Source: JAAFHI01 sp039793685 (GTDB lineage Bacteria > Acidobacteriota > Blastocatellia > Chloracidobacteriales > Chloracidobacteriaceae). Taken from it: a stretch of DNA of 64,000 nucleotides. Location of the stretch: positions 1 through 64,000 of the forward strand of contig JBDRAL010000089.1 of NCBI GenBank assembly GCA_039793685.1, written 5' to 3'. The notes beneath the pieces were generated by a model, which saw nothing but the letters and a program-made list of their open reading frames with translations, did no database searches and was not told the DNA's origin. Made by a program: the position numbers and the translations under genes. Every line of letters begins with the position of its first letter. Within the stretch, counting starts at the first letter, position 1. Shown piece by piece: positions 10,102 through 18,241 of this stretch.

Positions 10102-10824
10102 ATGGAAACCCAAACAACGCGGTTTCAGAATTCACTGCGAATTTTCAGTCGCCGGATTTTTCCGACCATCATGTTGATTTGCCTGCTGGGGTTGACGGCA
10201 GCCCCTGCCGGAGCGCAGCCGCAACAATCAATCCCGTCACGGTACACGCTTTCCTTCGTCGCCCAGCCAAGCAGCGGAACCGTCACGATTCAGCAATCCG
10301 TGGACCTGACCGCCCGGCGCCAGATCACCAGCATCCGGCAAGCCGATCAATCGGTCCACCAGTTTGATTTTTCCTACAACGAACAGGGGGCAACGCTCCA
10401 GGTTTTCCTTCAACGCCAACCCGTCCTGTCGGTGAATTTTCCAGCTTCACCCACCGCGGACCCGCAAATCACCTGGTTGAACGGGACAACCCCCGATTCG
10501 CTGCACCAGGCTCTTTTCCAGGATGTACAGCTTCTGAGCCAGATGCGGGCGGACAGGCTCTCGAGGGTTGGGATTCCGATAGAAGCCGCATATCAGGCGG
10601 CCTTGGAAACCTCCGATGCCGTTTATGGCTCGGCTCCCAATCGCTTCATTCGGACGACCATCTATGCTGATTCCACTCTGTTGGTTGACCCGTTGGTGAC
10701 ATTTTGTTCTGGTTATGCCGACGATATATATGAACGTTGTGAAGCTACCAAGCCACCAGTAGGTGCGCCTTGTTGGTCAATTCGTAATTATGCCTACGCT
10801 CAATGCATTCTCATTCTAAGCTAA
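10102..10824 (+). CDS. Secreted protein of unknown function
   Basis: 240 aa. A good Shine-Dalgarno (AAGGAG) lies 8-9 bases before ATG 10102. A basic, Arg-rich stretch is followed by a hydrophobic signal segment (IMLICLLGLTAAPAGA) and a likely signal-peptidase site after GAQ, so the product is probably exported. I do not recognise a domain. Glutamine and serine are frequent, and the C-terminal third is visibly richer in AT than its neighbours (around 10680-10820) and contains four cysteines, which may mean recent acquisition or relaxed constraint. The gene ends 7 bp before a strong hairpin at 10832-10870. Function unknown. Confidence 0.7.
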   Translation: METQTTRFQNSLRIFSRRIFPTIMLICLLGLTAAPAGAQPQQSIPSRYTLSFVAQPSSGTVTIQQSVDLTARRQITSIRQADQSVHQFDFSYNEQGATLQVFLQRQPVLSVNFPASPTADPQITWLNGTTPDSLHQALFQDVQLLSQMRADRLSRVGIPIEAAYQAALETSDAVYGSAPNRFIRTTIYADSTLLVDPLVTFCSGYADDIYERCEATKPPVGAPCWSIRNYAYAQCILILS

Positions 10825-10831
10825 ATCAGGC

Positions 10832-10870
10832 CACGCAAGAGTGAGACAGCCGCTGTCTCACTCTTACGTG
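10832..10870 (+). terminator. Strong hairpin downstream of the 10102 gene
   Basis: Arms 10832-10849 and 10853-10870 are complementary over 18 bp with one mismatch. There is no clear T-tract, so this is a factor-assisted terminator or an mRNA-stabilising stem rather than a classic intrinsic terminator. Confidence 0.5.
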
Positions 10871-10984
10871 GGTCGATGTAGTTGGAAACAAAATTGCGGA
10901 CGCCCGGTCAGCGGGATAGTTTGGAAACAGGTTTGCCGAAGGCGGCAAGCCTTTATTTTTCCCGTACTCACCGCGTCACCGCCC

Positions 10985-12697
10985 ATGCCCTCTCCCGAAC
11001 CGCTCAGCCGGGCGTCGCTCTGGATCGGCTTCCCGCTGCTCACCGTCGCCGTCTGGTGGATCGCCACCGTGGCGATCATCTTCGCGTGCGGACGCCGCGC
11101 GTGGCGCAAACCCGTTTTCATCGCGTCGTCAATCGTTTCGGCGCTGACCTGCGCCGCGATGCCCGCGCTCAGTCACGACACGTCGCTCACCGGCGCGATG
11201 CTCGCCTTTCTGGCCGGAATCGTCGCGTGGGGCTGGTTCGAGGTGAGTTACTACACAGGTTATGTCGTGGGGTACGACGTGCCCCCTTGCCCGCCCGGCT
11301 GCGGCGGCTGGGCGCACTTCAAACACGGCGTCAAAGCCAATCTCTTTCACGAACTTTCGATTATCGCCGGATTCGGCCTCGTCTGGGCGCTCAACACCGG
11401 CGGAAACCGGGTCGCCCTGTGGACCTTCGCGATTCACTGGTGGATGCACCAGTCGGCGAAGATCAACGTTTTTCTCGGCGTCCGGAATCTGAACGAGGAA
11501 TATCTGCCGGAACACCTCCGGCGGATGGCGCAGTTTTTCTCGAAACGCTCGATCAACTGGTTCTTTCCCTTTTCGGTCACGATTTCGACCGGCTGGGCGC
11601 ACTGGCTGTTCTACCGCGCGTCCACCGCGACGGCGGCGTTCGAGGCGGTCGCCAACTGTATCTACTGTATTTTAATGGGGTTGGCGATTCTCGAACACTG
11701 GTGGCTGATTCTGCCCCAGCCGGTCGGAATCTGGGCGTGGGGGCTGCTTTCGCGAAAAAAAACCACCATCAAGCCGACCGTGGACGTGGTCTGCGGCTTC
11801 CTCGGTTCGGGAAAAACCACGCTCATCCGCAACCTCGCCCCGCATCTGGGTGAAAAAACCGTCGTGCTGGTCAATGAAATGGGCGACATCGGCCTCGACG
11901 GCGACCGCCTCAAGGATGAAGCGCGCGGCGCGGCGGGCGTCGTCGAACTCGCCGAGGGCTGCATGTGCTGCGCGATGTCGCGCAACGTACCGGCAACCAT
12001 CGCGCAGGTCATCCGCGATTTCGAACCCCGCCGGATCATCATCGAACCGTCCGGCGCGGCCGCCATCGGCGACCTGCTCGGGACGCTCCACCAGCCCGGC
12101 TGCCGCGATCTGCTCGGCGTCATCCGGGTCATGACGGTCGTGGACGGCGTCCGGTGGTCCGACCCTCATGCCGCGCGCGCCCTGCGCGACCTTCAGGACG
12201 CCCAGGTCGAAGCCGCCGCCACCGTCATTATTAATAAGTGCGATCTGCTGTCGCGCCACCACCTCGACGCATTGAAAAATCGGGTTCACCGGCTCAATCC
12301 GGACGCCAAACTCATCTGCGCGAGCTTCGGACGGGTCAACGCCGCCGACCTCAACGAAACGACCGAGGATTCCGTCCTTGGCGACACCTTCGCCCGCCCC
12401 ATCGGGTTCGAATCGGTCAGCGAACGCTTTACCGAGCCGTTCGACGCGGGCGCGCTGCGCGACCTGTTCGCCGCGCTCGAACGTGGAGAATTCGGCGAAG
12501 TCGTTCGTGCCAAAGGCGTTTTCGAAACCGAAGGCGGCTGGCTGCGGGTGGAATTCGCCGACCGCTCGACCCGCCTCGAACCGACCGACCCGGCTTCGGC
12601 GAGTACCGTAACCATCATCGGCCACGACCTCCGGCGCGACCTGCGCGACGCCCTCGCATCATGCGTGGCGGAGCAGCTAGTGGCCAGCAGTCAGTAG
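10985..12697 (+). CDS. PuhE-like photosynthetic assembly protein fused to a CobW/G3E-family GTPase
   Basis: 570 aa from ATG 10985. A longer frame from 10841 adds 48 residues encoded partly by a hairpin and is disfavoured. Residues 1 to about 265 are multi-spanning and match the PuhE/DUF3623 family (photosynthetic complex assembly protein 2): WWMHQSAKINVFLGVRNLNEE, LPEHL, INWFFPFSVT, AILEHWWLILP. Residues about 266-560 are a COG0523 G3E GTPase with P-loop GFLGSGKTT at 271, NEMGDIGLDGD, metal motif GCMCC (Cys 326, 328, 329), IEPSG and NKCD near 418. Family members deliver or insert metals (zinc, cobalt, nickel). A membrane-tethered GTPase on the cytoplasmic face is inferred. No other pigment gene lies nearby. 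The last residues and the stop are encoded by a repeat. The exact function is unproven; see findings. Confidence 0.8.
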   Translation: MPSPEPLSRASLWIGFPLLTVAVWWIATVAIIFACGRRAWRKPVFIASSIVSALTCAAMPALSHDTSLTGAMLAFLAGIVAWGWFEVSYYTGYVVGYDVPPCPPGCGGWAHFKHGVKANLFHELSIIAGFGLVWALNTGGNRVALWTFAIHWWMHQSAKINVFLGVRNLNEEYLPEHLRRMAQFFSKRSINWFFPFSVTISTGWAHWLFYRASTATAAFEAVANCIYCILMGLAILEHWWLILPQPVGIWAWGLLSRKKTTIKPTVDVVCGFLGSGKTTLIRNLAPHLGEKTVVLVNEMGDIGLDGDRLKDEARGAAGVVELAEGCMCCAMSRNVPATIAQVIRDFEPRRIIIEPSGAAAIGDLLGTLHQPGCRDLLGVIRVMTVVDGVRWSDPHAARALRDLQDAQVEAAATVIINKCDLLSRHHLDALKNRVHRLNPDAKLICASFGRVNAADLNETTEDSVLGDTFARPIGFESVSERFTEPFDAGALRDLFAALERGEFGEVVRAKGVFETEGGWLRVEFADRSTRLEPTDPASASTVTIIGHDLRRDLRDALASCVAEQLVASSQ

Positions 12698-12767
12698 CCA
12701 GTGGTCAGTGGCCAGTCGTCAGCGAAGAATTTTGACTGGCCACTGGCGGCTGGCCACTGACGACTGA
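12678..12767. repeat. Family B repeat (GGCCAGT units), left member of a pair flanking the TM2 gene
   Basis: gtggccagcagtcagtag-type units (12678-12720) face a complementary arm (12733-12767) across gcgaagaattttg. The same sequence, inverted, lies at 13032-13099. The stop codon of the preceding fusion gene (12695-12697) lies inside this repeat. Confidence 0.8.
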
Positions 12768-12820
12768 ACTCTCCGTCGCCTCCGCGCGTATGGACAAACG
12801 CACAAAAACGGAGGTGCTCA

Positions 12821-13030
12821 ATGAAAACACGCAATCCCGGAACGGCCGCAATTCTGAGTTTCTTCATCCCGGGCGTGGGGCAGATTTACAATGGCTGCTT
12901 CATCGCGGGCATTCTGTGGCTCATTCTGACGCCCGGTTTCTGGCTCGGCACGGGCGGCCTCCTCGGCTGGGTCTGCCACATCATCGCCGCCTACACCGCC
13001 TACCGTTACGCCGAGCGGCATCCCGTCTAA
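12821..13030 (+). CDS. Small TM2-like membrane protein
   Basis: 69 aa. ATG 12821 is preceded by GGAGG about 6 bases upstream. Two hydrophobic segments are separated by a short turn; the first contains FFIPGVGQIYNG, the glycine-rich motif of small TM2-domain-like proteins, the second GLLGWVCHIIAAYTAY. A charged C-terminus (RYAERHPV) follows. Membrane location is well supported, function unknown. The gene is bracketed by two inverted copies of the family B repeat (12678-12767 and 13032-13099), so it may have arrived or be kept as a unit. Confidence 0.75.
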   Translation: MKTRNPGTAAILSFFIPGVGQIYNGCFIAGILWLILTPGFWLGTGGLLGWVCHIIAAYTAYRYAERHPV

Positions 13031-13031
13031 G

Positions 13032-13099
13032 TTCAGTCGTCAGCCGCCAGTGGCCAGTCAAAACTCTTCGCTGACGACTGGCCACTGGCCACTGACTAC
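13032..13099. repeat. Family B repeat, inverted right member
   Basis: Nearly the reverse complement of 12678-12767, including the central cgaagarttttgac segment. The stop codon of the homoserine dehydrogenase gene (13096-13098, minus strand) lies inside it. Two genes therefore converge on paired repeats. Confidence 0.8.
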
Positions 13100-14139
13100 T
13101 TCCCATAAAGGCTCAACGTATCCCGCAGCATTGCCGCCGCCGTTCCGGTCGGTCCCTGGCCGAGATTGAGCGCAACCATTCGTCCGTAAATATCGCTTTC
13201 GTAAATGATTCCGGCTTCCTTGCGCCCGAGGCGGGAAAACGGATGCTCAGCCGGAACCGCCGTCGGGGCCACGGTCAGCGCGAAACGCCCGTCCGCGCCG
13301 CGTTCGGCTTTACAAAGAAGGATCAGCGCGCCGCCGTCCGCCGTGGCGGCCTCGATGTCGGCCAGCGTGACGCCGGTGATGCCCGTGACCGACATTTCGG
13401 AAAGTTTCGTCGGCTGACGCAGGACGGCGTTCGCGAGAATGAGAAGTTTGTTCGCGGCGTCCCACCCTTCGACGTCGAGCGTCGGATCGGGTTCGGCGAC
13501 GCCGATGCGCTGGGCTTCGGCAAGGGCTTCATCGTACGACTTGCCCTCCCGCATCATCGTCAGCATCACCTGGGTCGTCCCGTTGAGGACGGCTTCAATA
13601 CTTTTGATTTCGCTCCCCGCGAGATCGCGCCAGCCCAGATTCACCGTCGGAAGCGCGCTCGCCACCGCGCCGCTGAACCGGAGCGCCGGTTTCGTCCGGT
13701 CGCCGTTCCAGTCGCTGGAATCGGCGAGTTCATCGAAAGACGTGACGAGCGCGCCCTTGCTCGCCATCACGACGTTCATTCCACGGCGAAAGCCCGCCCG
13801 GACGAGGTCCAGCCCCGGCTGGCCGGTTTCAATGTCGGTCGGCGTCGCTTCCAGTAAAAGATCGGCGTCGGTGGTTTCGACCATCGCGAGCAGGCTTCCA
13901 CCCGGATTTCCGACGCCGGGCAGGTTCGCCACGCCGCGTTTTTCATTTTTGAGCGCAACGATGGCGGCGATGTCGAGGCCGTTCGGGTCGATAGCCGTCC
14001 CGGAGGAATCGCCGACGCCGACGAACTTCAATTCAACGCCGTACCGCTCGCGCAGCAGCGCCTCGCGCGCAGGAAGAATTTCAAGAAAGGTCCGACCGAT
14101 GTTGCCGAGACCGGTGAGAAGGCAGCGAATGGTTTTCAT
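13096..14139 (-). CDS. hom: Homoserine dehydrogenase
   Basis: 347 aa. Reduces aspartate semialdehyde to homoserine with NAD(P)H on the route to threonine and methionine, in the cytoplasm. An N-terminal Rossmann motif (LLTGLGNIGRTFLEIL) is followed by the catalytic-domain signatures LNGTTQVMLT, AEPDPTLDVEGWDAANKL and ILANAVL. It lacks a C-terminal ACT domain (usual long forms are about 430 aa), so threonine feedback through ACT is not expected. The stop codon falls inside the family B repeat. No other threonine-pathway gene is adjacent. Confidence 0.93.
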   Translation of the reverse strand: MKTIRCLLTGLGNIGRTFLEILPAREALLRERYGVELKFVGVGDSSGTAIDPNGLDIAAIVALKNEKRGVANLPGVGNPGGSLLAMVETTDADLLLEATPTDIETGQPGLDLVRAGFRRGMNVVMASKGALVTSFDELADSSDWNGDRTKPALRFSGAVASALPTVNLGWRDLAGSEIKSIEAVLNGTTQVMLTMMREGKSYDEALAEAQRIGVAEPDPTLDVEGWDAANKLLILANAVLRQPTKLSEMSVTGITGVTLADIEAATADGGALILLCKAERGADGRFALTVAPTAVPAEHPFSRLGRKEAGIIYESDIYGRMVALNLGQGPTGTAAAMLRDTLSLYGK

Positions 14140-14142
14140 CGT

Positions 14143-14184
14143 GGATTTTCGATTGAAGATTGAAGATTGAAGATTTTCGATTGT
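14143..14184. repeat. Family E repeat (gattgaa units), left member flanking a two-gene cassette
   Basis: gattttcgattgaagattg units in tandem directly upstream of hom. An inverted partner is at 15211-15245, on the other side of the two genes at 14199-15199. Confidence 0.7.
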
Positions 14185-14198
14185 AGGTGGAAATCGTT

Positions 14199-14519
14199 TT
14201 ATTTCAATGATTTGTGACTTTTAGGGGAGCGGTCGGGGAAAGGCCAGATTTGCCGCCCGTCGGGCGCAAAAATCGCCTTCAGATTCTTGAAGGAAACCGA
14301 AGTAACCCCGTTGAACTGGTTGCGTGGATGTTTTTTCGGCATCGCTCCGGAAAGGTATCCGATTTCCTCGGGGTCGTCGCCGGGTGGTACGAGGCAATAA
14401 CCATCGCCGATCATTCGCTCCGAGCGTCCGTCGTGGGTTTCGACTGTGATCTCCGGCGGCCAGTCCAGTTCCGACAACTCGTTGAAAACCCGTTGGTTTG
14501 GCTCGATAGAAGATTTCAT
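14199..14519 (-). CDS. Hypothetical protein, second gene of a two-gene cassette
   Basis: 106 aa, acidic in the middle (PPGDDPEEIGYLSG) and basic at the end, no signal peptide or membrane segment. Its start overlaps the upstream gene's stop by 4 bases (14516-14519), so the two are translationally coupled. I do not recognise a family. Codon use is less GC-biased than in neighbouring housekeeping genes. An immunity or accessory role is possible only by context. Confidence 0.65.
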   Translation of the reverse strand: MKSSIEPNQRVFNELSELDWPPEITVETHDGRSERMIGDGYCLVPPGDDPEEIGYLSGAMPKKHPRNQFNGVTSVSFKNLKAIFAPDGRQIWPFPDRSPKSHKSLK

Positions 14520-15199
14520 GACGATGTTTTTAATTTGACCAGTCGGGCGCTCATCCGTGACCGGAAACGCCTTTTACCGACCCGATCGACGATTTCAAAA
14601 GTATCGTCCCGCCACTCCCCGCGCCACAGGTCGAAGTAAACCGACGACCACAGTTCATCTTTCAAAATCCGCTCGGTCCCGAGAAGATTTTTCCGTCGGT
14701 CAAAAAACCGGACTTCCGCTTCCGTTCCCCATCCACCGCGCCGGTATGTGATAAATACCTTTGCCATCAACTGGTTACCGGGGTGCTGCCGCGACGCTTT
14801 TTGGTATTCGCGAACATGCCTGAAACCGGCTTCGCGGGTGGCTTGGGCGGCAGCGCAGGCAGGGGCCGGATCAACCTGAACGTATTCCGCCAACTCGATC
14901 AGCGAAGTTTCAACCAGCCGGAGGGCAATTTCATCCTGCTCGGCGATTGAAGAAGCCCAAAAAGCCGCCACATCAAAATCATCCCGGCAGATTTCCCAGA
15001 AACCACCATCCCAGACTTCTTTTGGGGGTGTTTTCCGCGAGCCGAGTTTGATGATGAGCTTTGAAACGTCTCCGATCCTCCATTTTTTGCCCAGTTTCGA
15101 ACAAAAAACGTTCCGGATATTTTCAAAATACTGTTCCGCGATCAGGAGTTTCTTGTCTGAACGATCTTCAAGAACCAGTTGAACATCACGAAACGGCAT
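14516..15199 (-). CDS. Hypothetical protein, first gene of a two-gene cassette
   Basis: 227 aa from ATG 15199. The frame extends to a TTG at 15229, but those ten residues are encoded by the repeat and look spurious. A soluble, mixed alpha/beta protein with a conserved-looking start (RDVQLVLEDRSDKKLLIAEQ) and a C-terminal half rich in aromatic residues (DELWSSVYFDLWRGEWRDD). No catalytic motif is recognised. The lower GC and the flanking inverted repeats suggest an acquired cassette. Coupled to the downstream 14199 gene by a 4-base overlap. Confidence 0.65.
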   Translation of the reverse strand: MPFRDVQLVLEDRSDKKLLIAEQYFENIRNVFCSKLGKKWRIGDVSKLIIKLGSRKTPPKEVWDGGFWEICRDDFDVAAFWASSIAEQDEIALRLVETSLIELAEYVQVDPAPACAAAQATREAGFRHVREYQKASRQHPGNQLMAKVFITYRRGGWGTEAEVRFFDRRKNLLGTERILKDELWSSVYFDLWRGEWRDDTFEIVDRVGKRRFRSRMSARLVKLKTSS

Positions 15200-15210
15200 G
15201 TCTTTTCCGA

Positions 15211-15245
15211 AGAAATCGAAAATCTTCAATCTTCAATCGAAAATT
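15211..15245. repeat. Family E repeat, inverted right member
   Basis: cgaaaatcttcaatcttcaa, the reverse complement of the units at 14143-14184. It lies 3 bp from the stop of the permease gene. Confidence 0.7.
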
Positions 15246-15247
15246 CC

Positions 15248-16123
15248 CTACCGTTTACCCTTCTCGTAGGCCACGCCGAGCGCTTTGGGCGGGGTCGAGC
15301 GTCCGATGAATCCGGCGAGGACGATCATCGTGAAGATGTAGGGCACGATCTGGATGAACTGGGTCGGAATTTTTCCCACACCCTGAAGCCGGATTTGAAC
15401 CGCGTCCATGAAACCGAACAGCAGGCAGGCGACGAGGACGCGCGTCGGCATCCAGTTGCCGAAAATCAGCGCGGCGAGCGCGATGTAGCCGCGTCCGGCG
15501 GTCATGTTCCGCGTGTAGAGCGAGTTTTGTCCGATGGAGAGGTAGACGCCGCCGAGGGCGGCGAGCGCGCCGGAAATCAGGACCCCCGCGTAGCGGATGC
15601 GCGACACGCTGACGCCCGCCGTGTCGGCGGCTTCCGGCGTTTCGCCGACCGCGCGAACGCGCAGACCGAAGCTCGTCTTGAACAGGATGAACCACGTCAC
15701 CGGCACGGCGACGAGCGCGGCGAAAATCGGCAGGTTCGGCAACGTCTGCGCCTGCTGGAGCGACGGCGTCGAGCCGGTCGATTCGAACAGCGCGCCCGAA
15801 AGCAGCGGCGGCACGCCGAGCATTAAAATATTGATGGCCGTCCCGACCACGACCTGATCGGCCTTGCAGGCGATGCAGCAGAAAGCGTGCAGTCCGGCGA
15901 CCGCCACCCCGGCGGCGATTCCGGCGATGAGGCCGATCCACGGACTGCCCGTGAAATAGGTGACCGATGCCGCCGTGAACGCCCCGGCGAGCATGATGCC
16001 TTCGAGCGCCATGTTGATGACGCCGCTCTTTTCGGAAAACATTCCGCCGAGCGCGGCCAGAATCAGCGGCGTGGAAAGCCGCAGCGTCGAAGCGAACAGG
16101 GAAAAGACGAGGGAATCCGTCAA
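15248..16123 (-). CDS. ABC transporter inner-membrane permease, nucleoside/simple-sugar type
   Basis: 291 aa, about eight to nine hydrophobic segments. It belongs to the BPD_transp_2 family (RbsC/YufQ/NupQ type): FSEKSGVINMALEGIMLAGA near the N-terminus and GLRVRAVGETPEAADTAGVS in the coupling loop are family signatures. Such permeases pair with a second permease, a double ATPase and a BMP-type lipoprotein for nucleoside uptake. None of those genes is next to it here: the other side is a 430-bp gap and then a TPR gene, so partners must be elsewhere or lost. Substrate assignment is by family only. Confidence 0.88.
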   Translation of the reverse strand: MTDSLVFSLFASTLRLSTPLILAALGGMFSEKSGVINMALEGIMLAGAFTAASVTYFTGSPWIGLIAGIAAGVAVAGLHAFCCIACKADQVVVGTAINILMLGVPPLLSGALFESTGSTPSLQQAQTLPNLPIFAALVAVPVTWFILFKTSFGLRVRAVGETPEAADTAGVSVSRIRYAGVLISGALAALGGVYLSIGQNSLYTRNMTAGRGYIALAALIFGNWMPTRVLVACLLFGFMDAVQIRLQGVGKIPTQFIQIVPYIFTMIVLAGFIGRSTPPKALGVAYEKGKR

Positions 16124-16553
16124 GACGAGGGGTCACCTTTCAGACCGACCGGGACCGGAAAATCAGTCGGTCTTCAATAAATTGACAAAATCGGGAGCCG
16201 AAAAAGTAACGAAATTTGTTAGTTTTCGGGCAATCAGGCTTGCGCCCCCTGACCCGAACAACCACAAATCATTGAAAAACAAGACTTTGTACATTTTTCC
16301 ACACTATGGCACGGTGCTTGCCGTAGTGTAGGTCGTTCATTCGGAAAAACGGTCGCATCCAAAACTCTAGGGAGTATCGTGCGGGGTCTGCCTACGGTCT
16401 TGTGATGCGACCTTTCCGTTTCCGGAACATTTGATTCACGCAGCCCCGGTGAATCCGTCCGACCCGGAAAATCAGTGGTCAGTTGCCAGTCAAAGGCTCG
16501 AAGTATCCCGGTGACCACTCACTTCTCAACTCTGCATTCTCAATTCTCAATTC
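16124..16553. other. 430-bp intergenic region with several hairpins, possible structured RNA
   Basis: Contains agaccgac/gtcggtct arms near the permease start (about 16140-16173), a TTGACA at 16182, a stem acactatggca/tgccgtagtgt (about 16303-16331), a stem ggtcgcatc/gatgcgacc enclosing about 44 nt (16351-16412), and a short tandem repeat of caattct units at 16522-16553 beside the TPR gene's stop. No coding potential is seen. It may be a leader of the permease mRNA (minus strand) or an independent RNA. Confidence 0.4.
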
Positions 16554-18170
16554 CTACTTGGCTGTCCAGTTGATCTCGAACACCGCCCGCGTCGGCTTGG
16601 TCACGTCGAGTTCGACAACCAGCGTGAAATCGTTTTCCGCGCTCGGCAGCGCGACGATTTTCGCTGAATACGCCTTGTCGGGCTTGCCGAGTTTGACCGC
16701 CACGGTCTGCCGCGGCAGCGACTCCTGGAGCGACGACAACATGTTGCCGTTCGGATCAGCCACGTCGAAGTATGGCCCCTGCCAGTACATCGTGTATTTG
16801 CCGGGCGTGACCTGCTCCGACCAGCGGGCCGTCCCCTTGAGCGGCACCGACCACTCGGCGACAACCTGAATTTCCTGCGAAGTCCCGGCCTTCGGATCGA
16901 CCACGATTTCGGCCGCAAACCCGCTCGCCGCCGTCGGCATGACCGAAATCCGGGCCTGCGCATTGGCCGAAACTTTCGACAGCTTGAAGGTCGTGTTCTG
17001 GAGCGGCAGGATGCCGTTGACCTTGACCGTCGGCGCAATCGGGTTGTCGCTGTTGAGCAGGTTGCTCGTTACCTGATCCTTTTGAAGCCGGATGCGGAAC
17101 GGGCTGCCGACCTTTAACGAGTAGGTCATCGAGCCGCGTAGCGGTGAGGCCGGGGCAAGCCGGATGTTCAATTCTTCCAGACGTTTGGCGGCGACAGTGT
17201 CGTTCGGGAGCGCGGCGACGATCCGGGAATAGGCATCGCGCGCAGCCCTGAAATCACGCTTTTTGTACGCGGCTTCCGCGCCGTCGCGCTCAAGTTCCGC
17301 CGCCGTCATGGCCTTGCCGCGCTTCGCCGCCGCGTTGTTCGGATCAATCGCCAGCGCGTCGTCGAACGCCTTCCCCGCCCCGGTGAAGTTTTTTGCCCGG
17401 AGGGCGACTTCGCCGAGTTGAACGTACTCGGCGACCTGGAGCTTGCGAAATTCCTCAAGCGCCTTGGCGTTGTTCGCGTCGATGTCGAGAACCCGTTTAT
17501 AAGTCGCGCGCGCTTCGCCCGGATTCCCCGCCTGTTTGTGCGCCAGTCCGAGGAGGGCCATCACGAGTGACGCGCGGGTCGCCGGGGCCGACACGATCTG
17601 CTCGGAGCGTTCGAGACTCGAAACGGCCGTAGCCCAGTCGTCGCGCTTGACCGCCGCGTCGCCCTGAATCTTCAACTGCTTCGCCGCCCGCCGCCGGGCG
17701 TTCTCGTTCGCCGGGTCCGCCGCCAGAATCTTGTCGTAATAGACAATCGCGTCGGCCGTATTGCCGTCGCGCTCGAACTGTCCGGCCGAGACAAACCACA
17801 ATACTTCCTGTTTGCGCTGCTGGAGGTTCGCCGCCACGTCCGGCTTGGCCTTCCCCTTCAGCCCTTCCTCGAAAAACATCTGCGCCGACGCGTAATCCTC
17901 CTTCGTCAGCAGCTTGATTCCTTCCTCAAGGTAGTAATTCGGCGTCCGACCGAGCGGCATCAGGACGCCGGAGGGCGTCCGGGTCGCGGTCGGTTTCTTC
18001 ACGACCGGGGGCTTCCTGCCGCCGCCGGGATTCGGCGTCGCGGGCGGACCGTCGTCAGGACGTCCGATCTGCGGCACGGCAACCACAGGCACGGCGGACG
18101 CGAACAGAAGCGAGGCCGACAGAACGAGGCGGCCGATACGGGGAGAAACGGAAACGTTGAAGTTCGTCAT
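16554..18170 (-). CDS. Exported TPR-repeat protein
   Basis: 538 aa. An N-terminal signal-like segment (LVLSASLLFASAVPVVAVP) is followed by a Pro-rich linker and several TPR units (for example NTADAIVYYDKILAADPANENA, GEARATYKRVLDIDANNAKA, GAGKAFDDALAIDPNNAAA) over roughly residues 80-320. The C-terminal ~200 residues look beta-rich, with no recognised domain. Probably a periplasmic scaffold or envelope assembly protein. It follows the FGE-like gene by 71 bp on the same strand, so co-transcription is likely. Its stop abuts a short tandem repeat. Confidence 0.8.
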   Translation of the reverse strand: MTNFNVSVSPRIGRLVLSASLLFASAVPVVAVPQIGRPDDGPPATPNPGGGRKPPVVKKPTATRTPSGVLMPLGRTPNYYLEEGIKLLTKEDYASAQMFFEEGLKGKAKPDVAANLQQRKQEVLWFVSAGQFERDGNTADAIVYYDKILAADPANENARRRAAKQLKIQGDAAVKRDDWATAVSSLERSEQIVSAPATRASLVMALLGLAHKQAGNPGEARATYKRVLDIDANNAKALEEFRKLQVAEYVQLGEVALRAKNFTGAGKAFDDALAIDPNNAAAKRGKAMTAAELERDGAEAAYKKRDFRAARDAYSRIVAALPNDTVAAKRLEELNIRLAPASPLRGSMTYSLKVGSPFRIRLQKDQVTSNLLNSDNPIAPTVKVNGILPLQNTTFKLSKVSANAQARISVMPTAASGFAAEIVVDPKAGTSQEIQVVAEWSVPLKGTARWSEQVTPGKYTMYWQGPYFDVADPNGNMLSSLQESLPRQTVAVKLGKPDKAYSAKIVALPSAENDFTLVVELDVTKPTRAVFEINWTAK

Positions 18171-18241
18171 GGCAGTCGTCGAACGGTTTTCCGTCCGCCT
18201 TGCCGGTCAAAAACCGGGGGCGGACGACCACGGAAAGAGCA

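Noticed and set aside
9917..10177. 86-codon plus-strand frame before the 10102 gene
   Set aside because: Overlaps the start and Shine-Dalgarno of the better-supported gene and has no recognisable content.
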